Source of the DNA: UMGS363 sp964402055
GTDB lineage: Bacteria; Bacillota; Clostridia; Oscillospirales; Ruminococcaceae
Assembly: GCA_964402055.1 (NCBI GenBank)
Contig: CAYOAV010000006.1
Coordinates: 1-55,295 of the forward strand
Reading direction: 5' to 3'
Length of the DNA stretch: 55,295 nucleotides
Shown here: positions 23,481 through 31,521 of the stretch, piece after piece
How the letters are laid out: every line of letters begins with the position of its first letter
How positions within the stretch are numbered: the first letter of the stretch is position 1
Position numbers and translations under genes: made by a program
The notes under the pieces: generated by a model
The model's input: the letters and a program-made list of their open reading frames with translations, nothing else
The model's database searches: none
What the model was told of the DNA's origin: nothing

Positions 23481-23756
23481 TTACTTATTTACAACGTCCT
23501 TAAGAGCCTTGCCTGCCTTGAATGCAGGAGCCTTCTTTGCAGGAATCTGGATCTTTTCCTTAGTTCTGGGATTGATAGCTTCCTTAGCATCTCTGTTACG
23601 AACCTCAAATGTACCGAAGCCTACGATCTGAACCTTATCACCTGCAACGAGTGCGTCTGTGATAGAAGCGATAACAGCGTTAAGTGCCTTCTCGGAATCC
23701 TTCTTTGAAAATTCGCCCTTTTCTGCAATAGCGTTAATAAGCTCTGCCTTAGTCAT
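23481..23756 (-). CDS. hup: HU-family DNA-binding protein
   Basis: The 91-aa nucleoid protein starts MTKAELINAIAEKGEFSKKDSEKALNAV and carries the beta-arm GFGTFEVRNRDAKEAINPRTKEKIQIPA. GGAGG precedes the ATG at 23756; the open frame continues upstream to 23843 into mazG and is not used. It is 66 bp upstream of rqcP. Its codon choice (AAG, AAC, GTA, GCT) is that of a highly expressed gene. Confidence 0.96.
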   Translation of the reverse strand: MTKAELINAIAEKGEFSKKDSEKALNAVIASITDALVAGDKVQIVGFGTFEVRNRDAKEAINPRTKEKIQIPAKKAPAFKAGKALKDVVNK

Positions 23757-23805
23757 AATTTTATACCTCCATAATTTTTTTGTGACGCAATTACGTCCTT
23801 TTAAG

Positions 23806-24588
23806 TTAATTTTTAGCCTTCTGCCAATAGACATCCAGCTCATCTATGTTCAGGGAACTCATATCCTTCCCATCACATCTTGTTAAATTTTCGACGCGTT
23901 CAAAACGCTCAACAAACTTATCCGTTGAAGCTGTAAGTGATTCTTCTGCGTCGATATCAAGAAGCCTTGCAACGTTGACCGCTGAAAAAAGCACATCGCC
24001 CATTTCTTCGTTGGTATTGCCTTCTCCCGAAATTGCCGCCTTAAGCTCTGCGATCTCACCCTCAAGTGCGTCCAAAGCGTCCTCAACGTTCTTAAAATCA
24101 AGCCCTGCACGCTTTGCTCTCTTGCCTGTCTTTTCCGCTCTCATAAGTGCGGGCAAGGTACTGCACACGCTTTTAAGAGTATCTGTATAGGATTCCTGAC
24201 CCTTGGTTTCCTGCTTTATATCATTCCAGTTGGAAAGAACCTCGGCGGTATCCTTGACCTTAACATCACCGAAAACGTGGGGGTGACGTATAATGAGCTT
24301 TTGGCAAACCTCATCGACCACATCGTCAAAGCAGAAACTGCCTTTTTCCTCCTCAATTCTCGAATGGAAAACCACCTGAAGCAGGACATCTCCAAGCTCT
24401 TCACGGAGCAGAGCCGTATCCTCAAGGTCAATTGCCTCGACAGCCTCGTAGACCTCTTCGATGAAATCCTTGCGAATGGAATGATGATCCTGTTCTCTAT
24501 CCCATGGGCATCCATTTTCCGAACGCAGAATTTCCATGATCTTAAGCATATCATCAATATTATACTTTTCCTTAAACTCAAAATCCAT
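23806..24588 (-). CDS. mazG: Nucleoside triphosphate pyrophosphohydrolase MazG
   Basis: The 260-aa house-cleaning enzyme hydrolyses (d)NTPs to NMP and PPi. Two MazG domains are present: the N-terminal CPWDREQDHHSIRKDFIEEVYEAVEAID ... EELGDVLLQVVFHS (EExxE and ExxD metal sites) and a C-terminal EGEIAELKAAI ... EEMGDVLFSAVNVARLL. It lies between spoVB and hup as in other Firmicutes. Confidence 0.95.
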   Translation of the reverse strand: MDFEFKEKYNIDDMLKIMEILRSENGCPWDREQDHHSIRKDFIEEVYEAVEAIDLEDTALLREELGDVLLQVVFHSRIEEEKGSFCFDDVVDEVCQKLIIRHPHVFGDVKVKDTAEVLSNWNDIKQETKGQESYTDTLKSVCSTLPALMRAEKTGKRAKRAGLDFKNVEDALDALEGEIAELKAAISGEGNTNEEMGDVLFSAVNVARLLDIDAEESLTASTDKFVERFERVENLTRCDGKDMSSLNIDELDVYWQKAKN

Positions 24589-24664
24589 ATCCTACGCTCC
24601 CAAAAAACATTTCAGCCGCAGACAGATCACATTAACAAATCTAATCACACAAGGCACATATAAT

Positions 24665-24693
24665 ATATTACCCTATTATTGGCTATTTTTCAA
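24665..24693 (-). promoter_or_regulatory. Promoter of mazG-hup-rqcP
   Basis: Minus strand TTGAAA (24693-24688), 17 bp, TAATAT (24670-24665). It separates vegetative expression of mazG onward from the upstream spoVB gene. Confidence 0.6.
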
Positions 24694-24711
24694 GAGTTTT
24701 TTAAAAATTTT

Positions 24712-26367
24712 TCAGCAAATCAGCATTTTTAACGTAGTTTTGCTCAAAATTCCTGTAAAATGTGTGCTTATTATGTAAAAGAATGCCCCAATTGGAACAG
24801 AAATAAACAATGTAAGCGGAGAAGCTGTATATTTTTCCATTAGATTCTGTGCCAAAATAGCCGCCGCCGCACATATCATACCGCAGAAAACAAGCTTTAA
24901 AAGCAGTATAATTATATCTCTTTTTTGAATATGAGCAAGTCTGGCAGTATAAAATATTGAAAGTAAAAATACAACAAAATAGCATACATCCGTAGCAACA
25001 GCCGCACCAAGGACATTTATAAACGGTATTGGTATCAACATATGATTAAGCACAAGCTTGACCACTGCACCGACTGCTGTTATCTTCACGGGAATATCAC
25101 CCTTGCCTGCTGACTGCATTATCGAAAACAGCACTGATGAAACCGACAGGAATATCACGCCTATTCCAAGGATGCGAAGCGACACAGCGGCAATTCTGAC
25201 CTCATTCGGACGTGATGGAAAGAGCAGTGACAATATCTGTGGTGCAAGTGCTGATATACCCAAGCCTGCGGGTACAGCCACAAAGCCTGTCGTAAAAACC
25301 ACCTGCATCACAGATTTACGCATAAGAGGAATATTGTTCTCCGCAAAGCTCTCCGCCGCATACGGAACAGCTCCCTTTCCAAACATATTTGTAAACGACG
25401 GAACAAGGTTAAAGACCGTTACCGCCATTCCGGAAAAGCAGCCGAAAATATAATTCGGAAGAGCCTCTGACGATATATTCAAGCCTTCAAAAAGCATAGG
25501 CTCAGCAAGGAGAGCTTTTTTCAGACATCCGATTATCGTTGCAAGGTCGATAAGCGAGGTTAGGTTTGTCACAAGCGAGCCAAGTGCGACAGGAATTATC
25601 ACCGCCGCAAGCTCACCTGCAATGGCTCTGTCGGGTAAGGCTCTTTCTGAAGCCTTTGCTTTTCCTCCTCCGACAAGCATAAAAAGAAGTCCTGCCGCCG
25701 AGGAAAGCGTTACACCAAGAATTGCACCTGCAGCGGCTAAAGGCATAACGAGGTCATCTGCCAAAATATTGTCAAACGCACCCAACGGCATTTTTCTCAT
25801 CAGCTTGGCGGCTTCTTCAAAAAACTGCTGCGGCTGATTCAACACCGATCTGCAAAGTGCAAGTCCCGAAACAAGCTTAACCGCCGCCTCGATAACCTGC
25901 GATATCGCTGTTGGATACATATTCTTTCTGCCCTCTGCACAACCACGCAGAACCGCTGTAATGCAGCTGAAAAGCACGGACGGAGTGATTGCCGCCGCTG
26001 CAAGCACTGACAGAGGACTTTTACCGATATAAACGCAGAACGGATATGCAAGCAACAGCATAAGCAATGTAAACACCGCACCGCTGATGCCACATAGCAT
26101 AAGTGCTGAACCTTTGACCTTTGCCGCACCTTTTTCATCGCCATTTGAAAGACGTTCAGCAGTCAGCTTTGAAGCCGCAACAGGGAGGCCTGTAACTGAA
26201 ACTGCATAAACCGTAAGAAAAATGCCATATGCCGAAGAAAAATAGCCCATACCCTCGCCGCCTAGCATATTCGCCAACGGTATACGGAATATCGCTCCTA
26301 TGACCTTGGAAAGAGCCGCTGATGCAATAAGTATCAGCGAGCCACTCAAAAAACTTTGTTTTTTCAT
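24712..26367 (-). CDS. SpoVB/YabM-like lipid flippase (MATE/MVF superfamily)
   Basis: The 551-aa protein has about 14 membrane helices in the polysaccharide-exporter/MurJ-like fold (opening LSGSLILIASAALSKVIGAIFRIPLANMLGGEGMGYFSSAYGIF). SpoVB-type members flip lipid-linked precursors for the spore cortex; paralogues serve other polysaccharides. Its place directly before mazG-hup-rqcP matches the B. subtilis yabM/spoVB neighbourhood. AAAGG seven bases before the ATG at 26367 sets the start. A sigma-E-like promoter lies 43 bp upstream. Confidence 0.88.
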   Translation of the reverse strand: MKKQSFLSGSLILIASAALSKVIGAIFRIPLANMLGGEGMGYFSSAYGIFLTVYAVSVTGLPVAASKLTAERLSNGDEKGAAKVKGSALMLCGISGAVFTLLMLLLAYPFCVYIGKSPLSVLAAAAITPSVLFSCITAVLRGCAEGRKNMYPTAISQVIEAAVKLVSGLALCRSVLNQPQQFFEEAAKLMRKMPLGAFDNILADDLVMPLAAAGAILGVTLSSAAGLLFMLVGGGKAKASERALPDRAIAGELAAVIIPVALGSLVTNLTSLIDLATIIGCLKKALLAEPMLFEGLNISSEALPNYIFGCFSGMAVTVFNLVPSFTNMFGKGAVPYAAESFAENNIPLMRKSVMQVVFTTGFVAVPAGLGISALAPQILSLLFPSRPNEVRIAAVSLRILGIGVIFLSVSSVLFSIMQSAGKGDIPVKITAVGAVVKLVLNHMLIPIPFINVLGAAVATDVCYFVVFLLSIFYTARLAHIQKRDIIILLLKLVFCGMICAAAAILAQNLMEKYTASPLTLFISVPIGAFFYIISTHFTGILSKTTLKMLIC

Positions 26368-26409
26368 CAAAATGCCTTTCGTGGTAAAATGCAAATCTCA
26401 TTCTATACC

Positions 26410-26439
26410 AGTATATGCTTTTTGAAGGTACAAATATGA
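26410..26439 (-). promoter_or_regulatory. Sigma-E-like sporulation promoter of the spoVB homologue
   Basis: Minus strand TCATATT (26439-26433), 14 bp, GCATATACT (26418-26410), compared with the sigma-E pattern KMATATT-N14-KCATACAWT: a full match at -35 and 7 of 9 at -10. No sigma-A promoter is visible in the same gap. Confidence 0.55.
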
Positions 26440-26484
26440 TAAAAAAGCTGACCAAAGCACTTCAAATTTGCCTTAGTCAGCTTT
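26438..26484 (-). terminator. Terminator after the PASTA pseudokinase gene
   Basis: Minus strand AAAGCTGAC/GTCAGCTTT stem (26444-26452 with 26476-26484), with further pairing AAGGC/GTGCTTT inside, followed by TTTTTTAT. Confidence 0.8.
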
Positions 26485-26486
26485 TA

Positions 26487-28292
26487 TTAATCTATTATTT
26501 TTATAAAGATATCAGGTTCAAGGCCGTCATCTTCCTCATCCATGATTTCCTCTTCTTCCTCCTCAAACTCCGTTTCCGCTTCAGGAGGCTTTTTCGCAAC
26601 ATAAACCGTCAGTACCTCGCCCATTTCAACGTCAATTTTCTCACCTGCGTCCTTGCTAAGCTTTACAACATATCCCTCCTTGACATCGGCGGTTTCAATA
26701 ATCTCCTCCGCATATTTAATGCCAAGCTCACTGAGCATTGCGAAATAATCCTTATTTGAAAGCGATACAAAGTCGGGAATAACGGCATATTTTGCACCCA
26801 TACTAACCTTTACGGTTATTTCCGTACCAGCTTCATAATTGGAATTCTTTTCAATTGACTGCTCAAAGATAATTCCCTTTGCATATTCGTCATTATATTC
26901 ATATATCGGATTAAAAACAAGACTGCTGTAATTTTCCGAACGCTGGATGATATCGAAATTTTTGCCTGTGATATCGTTCATAACGTAAATAGTCTTGTTC
27001 CCATCGGGCTTGATTTCAGATTCAGAAACAGTCCTCTCCGTCATTTCCGTAAGCGGCGGAAGCGTTGTCAATTCGGTAATATCTCCTGTTATGCTTGATG
27101 ATATATTGCCGACATCGTCTGACTGCTGATTATCATCATTTCCCCACATAAACATGATCATAAGCAGGAAAAACATACCCAATCCAAGCACGACAGCCAT
27201 AACGGCTATAAAAACTCCGTGTCTGCTTGGTTTTTTCTTTTTCACATGCTTTGGCGGCTGACCGCTTGCTCTTAATGCCTCCTTGGGGATCATAATAGTC
27301 TGCGTGCTTGATGAAGAAAGGCGACCCACTCCATCCGAATCAGGCTCAAAAAGCCTTGTAACAAGTTCTGTAACGGTTTGTATTCTCTTTTCGCTGTCAA
27401 GCTCAAGGCCGCTCATAATAACGCTGGAAACGCTTTCAGGTATCTCGGGAACAAGTTCGGAAGGGTCTGCCAAAGTATCATCGGTAAGTCTTGAAGCTGC
27501 ATCAATCGGTGTAACGCCCGTCATAGCCTTATAGAGAAGTGCAGACATACCGTAAACATCAGTCCATATTCCCTGACGTGCTGATGAATTATACTGCTCG
27601 GGAGCGGCATATCCGCCAAAAAGCTCCGTTGCAATTTCGGTATTAGCGGTTCTCTCATCGGAAATAGCGAAGCCTGTAAGCTTTATATCACCATTTTCGC
27701 CTATAAGTATATTATCGGGGCAAATTCCCCTATGAATAAGTCCAGCGTTATGAACAAGCGACACAGTTGTAAAAATAGGCGGAAAGAACCTGCGTACAGT
27801 TTCCCAGGTCAATCTGCCGCCGTTTCTATCGATATATTTTTCAAGCGTAATACCCTCAAAATACGCAAGTACAACATAGCCTGTATTATTATCGCCGAAC
27901 ATATCCATAACTGGGATAATATGGCTAAGGCTACGCATTTTTGAAAGAGTTTTATTCAATTCAACAAACTCTGACATCAAGGATTTATACTGAACCACGC
28001 ATTCAGGGTCAACATCGATAATACTGTTCCCCTGCTCTCTTCGGCACAGCGTATCGGGCATATATTCCTTGATAACGACCTTACTCTGCGTAATAGAATC
28101 GAATCCTATATAATTTGCACTTTCACCATTGTACGAAAGGAGCTTGCCGACAATATATCTGTCACGAAGCATAACTCCCGGCACAAGATAAGACGGAAGA
28201 ACAGGAGAATTTTCCTCATAGCCACATATTTCGCATATATTTCCATCCGATTTTGGATTCATACAGCCATAGCAAAGATTAAATTCACTCAA
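26487..28292 (-). CDS. Membrane PASTA protein with a degenerate protein-kinase domain
   Basis: The 601-aa protein has an N-terminal zinc ribbon (C7, C10, C20, C23), a kinase fold (about residues 43-310), a membrane helix (about 362-388), an extracellular part with two PASTA-like repeats (about 435-575), and a Glu-rich tail. The VAIK lysine (K75), loop Asn (N194) and APE (230-232) are kept, but the catalytic HRD is HRG (G189) and DFG is GFA (G207). Both aspartates needed for catalysis and metal binding are absent, so it is probably a pseudokinase that binds cell-wall fragments outside and a partner inside. Confidence 0.85.
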   Translation of the reverse strand: MSEFNLCYGCMNPKSDGNICEICGYEENSPVLPSYLVPGVMLRDRYIVGKLLSYNGESANYIGFDSITQSKVVIKEYMPDTLCRREQGNSIIDVDPECVVQYKSLMSEFVELNKTLSKMRSLSHIIPVMDMFGDNNTGYVVLAYFEGITLEKYIDRNGGRLTWETVRRFFPPIFTTVSLVHNAGLIHRGICPDNILIGENGDIKLTGFAISDERTANTEIATELFGGYAAPEQYNSSARQGIWTDVYGMSALLYKAMTGVTPIDAASRLTDDTLADPSELVPEIPESVSSVIMSGLELDSEKRIQTVTELVTRLFEPDSDGVGRLSSSSTQTIMIPKEALRASGQPPKHVKKKKPSRHGVFIAVMAVVLGLGMFFLLMIMFMWGNDDNQQSDDVGNISSSITGDITELTTLPPLTEMTERTVSESEIKPDGNKTIYVMNDITGKNFDIIQRSENYSSLVFNPIYEYNDEYAKGIIFEQSIEKNSNYEAGTEITVKVSMGAKYAVIPDFVSLSNKDYFAMLSELGIKYAEEIIETADVKEGYVVKLSKDAGEKIDVEMGEVLTVYVAKKPPEAETEFEEEEEEIMDEEDDGLEPDIFIKIID

Positions 28293-28330
28293 AATACTTC
28301 CTCCCTTCAGGCATATTTTTCACCTTTAAA

Positions 28331-28359
28331 ATGATAACAGCTTTTTCTTCAAAAGTCAA
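28331..28359 (-). promoter_or_regulatory. Promoter of the PASTA pseudokinase gene
   Basis: Minus strand TTGACT (28359-28354), 17 bp, TATCAT (28336-28331). The -35 lies in a hairpin (AGCTTTTTC/GAAAAAGCT) that may end the upstream solute-binding gene. Confidence 0.65.
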
Positions 28360-28405
28360 TGAAAAAGCTGCATTTGTATACAAATTGTAGCAATTTTGTC
28401 ACTTA

Positions 28406-29146
28406 TTATTCCGCATTTATGTATTTTTCCATAATTCTGTCAAGCTTACCTGATTGCTTAAGTGATTCAATTGCTGAATTTACGCTTTTAAGAAGCCTTG
28501 AATTATCCTTGGAAACGCCTATTGCGTATTCTTCCTCGGTAAGCGGCTCATCTATTATAACAAGGCCTGAATTTTCCTCCACAAAAACCTTTGCAGGCTC
28601 TCCATCAATAACAACAGCGTCAATATCTCCTGCGATAAGAGCGTCAACAGCGTCACTGCCCTTGTTATAGCGTTCGATGGTTGTATCCTCGATATCGCTT
28701 GCGTAAACCTCGCCTGTTGTATATATCTGAACACCGATTCTTTTTCCGTTAAGGTCAGAAACGGAGCTGATCGATGAACCCTCCTGAACTATAATAAGCT
28801 GTGAAGCTGTAGCGTAAGGCTCGCTGAAATTAATCTGCTCAAGCTTTTCCTCGGTAACAGACAGAGCAGCAATTGCTATATCAGCCTTTCCATTCTCTAT
28901 TGCAGGGATTATAGAGCCGAAATCCATATCCATTATTTCAAGCTTACAGCCAAGCTCATCAGCTATAGCCTGTGCAATTTCCACATCAATTCCGACAATA
29001 TTATTATTTTCGTCATAATATTCATACGGAGGGAACTCTGCGTTCGTAGCCACAACCAAAGCCTGCTTTGAAGCATGCACGCATCCTGACAATGTAAATA
29101 GAGCTGCACACAAGCCTACCGAAACCATAACCTTAAAAATATTCAT
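28406..29146 (-). CDS. Amino-acid-type ABC solute-binding lipoprotein (SBP family 3)
   Basis: The 246-aa protein has a lipoprotein signal with lipobox LSGC (Cys22), then the family 3 fold: TNAEFPPYEYYDENNNIVGIDVEIAQAIAD, the AALSVTEEKLEQINFSEPYA block, and IERYNKGSDAVDALIAGDIDAVVID. It binds a polar amino acid or similar ligand outside the membrane. No permease or ATPase gene is adjacent, so it is either an orphan feeding a transporter elsewhere or a sensor. Confidence 0.9.
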   Translation of the reverse strand: MNIFKVMVSVGLCAALFTLSGCVHASKQALVVATNAEFPPYEYYDENNNIVGIDVEIAQAIADELGCKLEIMDMDFGSIIPAIENGKADIAIAALSVTEEKLEQINFSEPYATASQLIIVQEGSSISSVSDLNGKRIGVQIYTTGEVYASDIEDTTIERYNKGSDAVDALIAGDIDAVVIDGEPAKVFVEENSGLVIIDEPLTEEEYAIGVSKDNSRLLKSVNSAIESLKQSGKLDRIMEKYINAE

Positions 29147-29203
29147 AGGATCACCTCAAAATCTGATATCACTTTTGACCTTTACTTTTCAACATATATA
29201 GAT

Positions 29204-29232
29204 ATTATACATTTTATTCTGTATTTATTCAA
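29204..29232 (-). promoter_or_regulatory. Promoter of the solute-binding lipoprotein gene
   Basis: Minus strand TTGAAT (29232-29227), 17 bp, TATAAT (29209-29204). Confidence 0.7.
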
Positions 29233-29286
29233 TACCATTTTTACACAAATTATTCCTCATATAATTCTATTTTTTATCAATTTGCT

Positions 29287-29326
29287 AAAAAAATGCCGTC
29301 CGTTTCGGTAAATTGGACGGACGGCA
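29287..29326 (-). terminator. Terminator after the polyphosphate:AMP phosphotransferase gene
   Basis: TGCCGTCCG/CGGACGGCA stem (29294-29302, 29318-29326) followed on the minus strand by TTTTTTT. Confidence 0.9.
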
Positions 29327-29330
29327 CATA

Positions 29331-30809
29331 TTATTTTCCTTTTATTACAGTATTAAGCTCATCAATGATTATATTCATTATTTTAAGCCTTGCATACATT
29401 TTATTATTTGCTTCGATTATATTCCACGGAGCAATTTCTGTTGAGGTTCTTTGCAGCATTTCATCGACAGCCTTTTCATAAGCGTCCCATTTTTCTCTAT
29501 TCCGCCAATCCTCATCGGTTATCTTCCACTGCTTGGACGGAGTATTCTGCCGCTCGTTAAATCTGCGGAGCTGTTCGTCCTTATCGATATGAAGCCAAAA
29601 TTTCAGCACCACAACGCCGCTGTCAGAAAGCTCCTTTTCAAACTCATTTATCTCGCAAAAAGCCATTTTACAGCGTTCCTCCGAGGTAAACCTTTCAACA
29701 CGCTCAACCATAACACGACCATACCACGAACGGTCAAAAATCGTTATATGCCCCGTTTTCGGGAGCTTATTCCAGAATCTCCACAGATAATGATGTTCAA
29801 GCTCATTTCGATCGGGTGCGGCAATCGGAACAGCCTCATAGCCTCTCGGGTCAAGAGCAGTACCTATACGCTTTATCGCACCACCCTTACCTGCCGCATC
29901 CCAACCCTCGAAGACCATAACAACAGGTATTTTCTTCTTATAAAGCTTACCGTGGATTTTGGCAAGCTCCTTTTGAGCCTTTTTCAGCTCCTCAAAATAT
30001 TTTGTCGGCTGAATGGTTTTTCCTTCAAGTCTGACATCTGCCAATTTCGGGACAGGCAAATAGGAAACATTCTCATGAAGAAGGGAGCTATCCGCTATTT
30101 TCTGCGTATTAACAGCGTTCGTGATCTGACTTACAAGGATATTGAACACCTGGAAGCGTGTAAACTGGCGGTCGGTCGTATCTATGACCTTCCACTGACA
30201 GCAAGGTGTATTAGTCTTTACAAGCATATCATCAAACTGCTTATAATAGGTATCGTAATTCTTATTTCTTTTCTTATCAAGCTCGGTAACGCGCCATTTT
30301 GTGGCACTGTCCTCTTTAAGCTTCAAGAAACGCTTTTTCTGCTCCTGACGTGAGATATGGAGGAAAAGCTTGATAACAAGGTAGCCATCATCGGTAAGCT
30401 GACGTTCAAATGTATTGACCTCATTTATCCTGCGTTCATATTCCTCGTCGGAAACATCGTCCTCAAGCTTTGCAATAGCAAGCTCCTGATACCAGCTTCT
30501 GTCCATTATGGATATAGTGCCATAAGCAGGAATATTCGCCCAGAAACGCTTCATCAGCGGATAACGCTTTTCATATTCGTTTGCAGGCATAGTTGAATAG
30601 ACCTTAAAGAACCTTGGATCGAGCATTTTTATGATATCAGAAATAAGCTGACCCTTGCCCGAAGCTCCCCAACCCTCAAGCAGGATAATAACGGGAAGCT
30701 TTTTTTCCCTTATCTTCTGCTGAAGCATACAAAGGTTTTCTTCAAGCTGTTTAGACATTTCCTTATAATTTACAGATTTGTTTTTATTTACAAGTGCATT
30801 TTCAAGCAT
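29331..30809 (-). CDS. pap: Polyphosphate:AMP phosphotransferase (tandem PPK2 domains)
   Basis: The 492-aa protein consists of two fused PPK2 domains, each with a Walker A (LLEGWGASGKG near residue 44; VFEGWDAAGKGGAIKR near residue 300), the DRSWY motif (MDRSWYQE; FDRSWYGRVMVERV) and a lid module. Such class II enzymes make ADP from AMP and polyphosphate. The C-terminal domain matches the catalytic type better. It ends an operon headed by pyrE, 31 bp after the TPR lipoprotein gene. Confidence 0.93.
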   Translation of the reverse strand: MLENALVNKNKSVNYKEMSKQLEENLCMLQQKIREKKLPVIILLEGWGASGKGQLISDIIKMLDPRFFKVYSTMPANEYEKRYPLMKRFWANIPAYGTISIMDRSWYQELAIAKLEDDVSDEEYERRINEVNTFERQLTDDGYLVIKLFLHISRQEQKKRFLKLKEDSATKWRVTELDKKRNKNYDTYYKQFDDMLVKTNTPCCQWKVIDTTDRQFTRFQVFNILVSQITNAVNTQKIADSSLLHENVSYLPVPKLADVRLEGKTIQPTKYFEELKKAQKELAKIHGKLYKKKIPVVMVFEGWDAAGKGGAIKRIGTALDPRGYEAVPIAAPDRNELEHHYLWRFWNKLPKTGHITIFDRSWYGRVMVERVERFTSEERCKMAFCEINEFEKELSDSGVVVLKFWLHIDKDEQLRRFNERQNTPSKQWKITDEDWRNREKWDAYEKAVDEMLQRTSTEIAPWNIIEANNKMYARLKIMNIIIDELNTVIKGK

Positions 30810-30840
30810 TTAAAAACTCCGTTCCGGGATATGAACCATA

Positions 30841-31500
30841 TTAATTTCTGCTGCTTTTGACTTCTTCAATGCGTTTCTTTATCATGTCAAGCTGATCATA
30901 GCCATAAGCCGAAGCAAGCACAAGCTGCTCATCGGACTTATCATAATCATAAGTCATTGCATAGGCAATAGCGAGATAAGCATGAGCGGCAGGCTGTTCG
31001 GGATAAATAGCCGATGCCTTTTCAAGATAGTCAATAGCAGTATAGGGTTTATTCTTTGTGATATAAAGTGACGAAATACTTATATAAAGACCAACGGAAT
31101 CAGCATTCTGCGGATCATACAGCAAAGCCTTTTCATACATTTTAAGTGCGTCATCAGGTCTGCCGAGCTTATTATAACAAACTCCTGCCGTGACCATACT
31201 TTTAAAAAGTCCAGGCTTAAGCTTTATCGCCCGAAGATGTGCATTCAGCGACCTTTCATAGTCACCGAGCTTGAAATAGGTTTCGCCAAGGTAGAAATAA
31301 TAATTTTCTTCCTTCATCGACTTAAACTCTTTATCCGAAGCTTTTTTCAGGCTTTCCAGAGCTTCGCTGTAATTGCCGTTGTCATAATCCTCGATCGCAC
31401 TGTATACAAGATTATCTCCCGCTGAAAACCTGCCGCAGCCGCCGAGCATAACTGCCGACATAAGGACGGCTAATACTGAAATAACGATTCGTCTGCTCAT
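30841..31500 (-). CDS. TPR-repeat lipoprotein
   Basis: The 219-aa protein starts MSRRIVISVLAVLMSAVMLGGCG, a lipoprotein signal with Cys22. Four to five tetratricopeptide repeats follow (for example NYYFYLGETYFKLGDYERSLNAHLRAIKLKPG and NPYTAIDYLEKA-like segments), ending in a charged helix. It should be a surface-exposed scaffold. An upstream in-frame GTG (31518) overlaps the only AAGGAG, so the start is uncertain; 31500 gives a proper signal peptide. It lies between a protein of unknown function and the polyphosphate enzyme. Confidence 0.8.
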   Translation of the reverse strand: MSRRIVISVLAVLMSAVMLGGCGRFSAGDNLVYSAIEDYDNGNYSEALESLKKASDKEFKSMKEENYYFYLGETYFKLGDYERSLNAHLRAIKLKPGLFKSMVTAGVCYNKLGRPDDALKMYEKALLYDPQNADSVGLYISISSLYITKNKPYTAIDYLEKASAIYPEQPAAHAYLAIAYAMTYDYDKSDEQLVLASAYGYDQLDMIKKRIEEVKSSRN

Positions 31501-31521
31501 AAGTATAGTATACCGCACTCC

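Noticed and set aside
29451..30353. Open reading frame of 300 codons on the plus strand opposite the polyphosphate phosphotransferase
   Set aside because: Antisense to a well-supported gene and without a plausible start site or domain.
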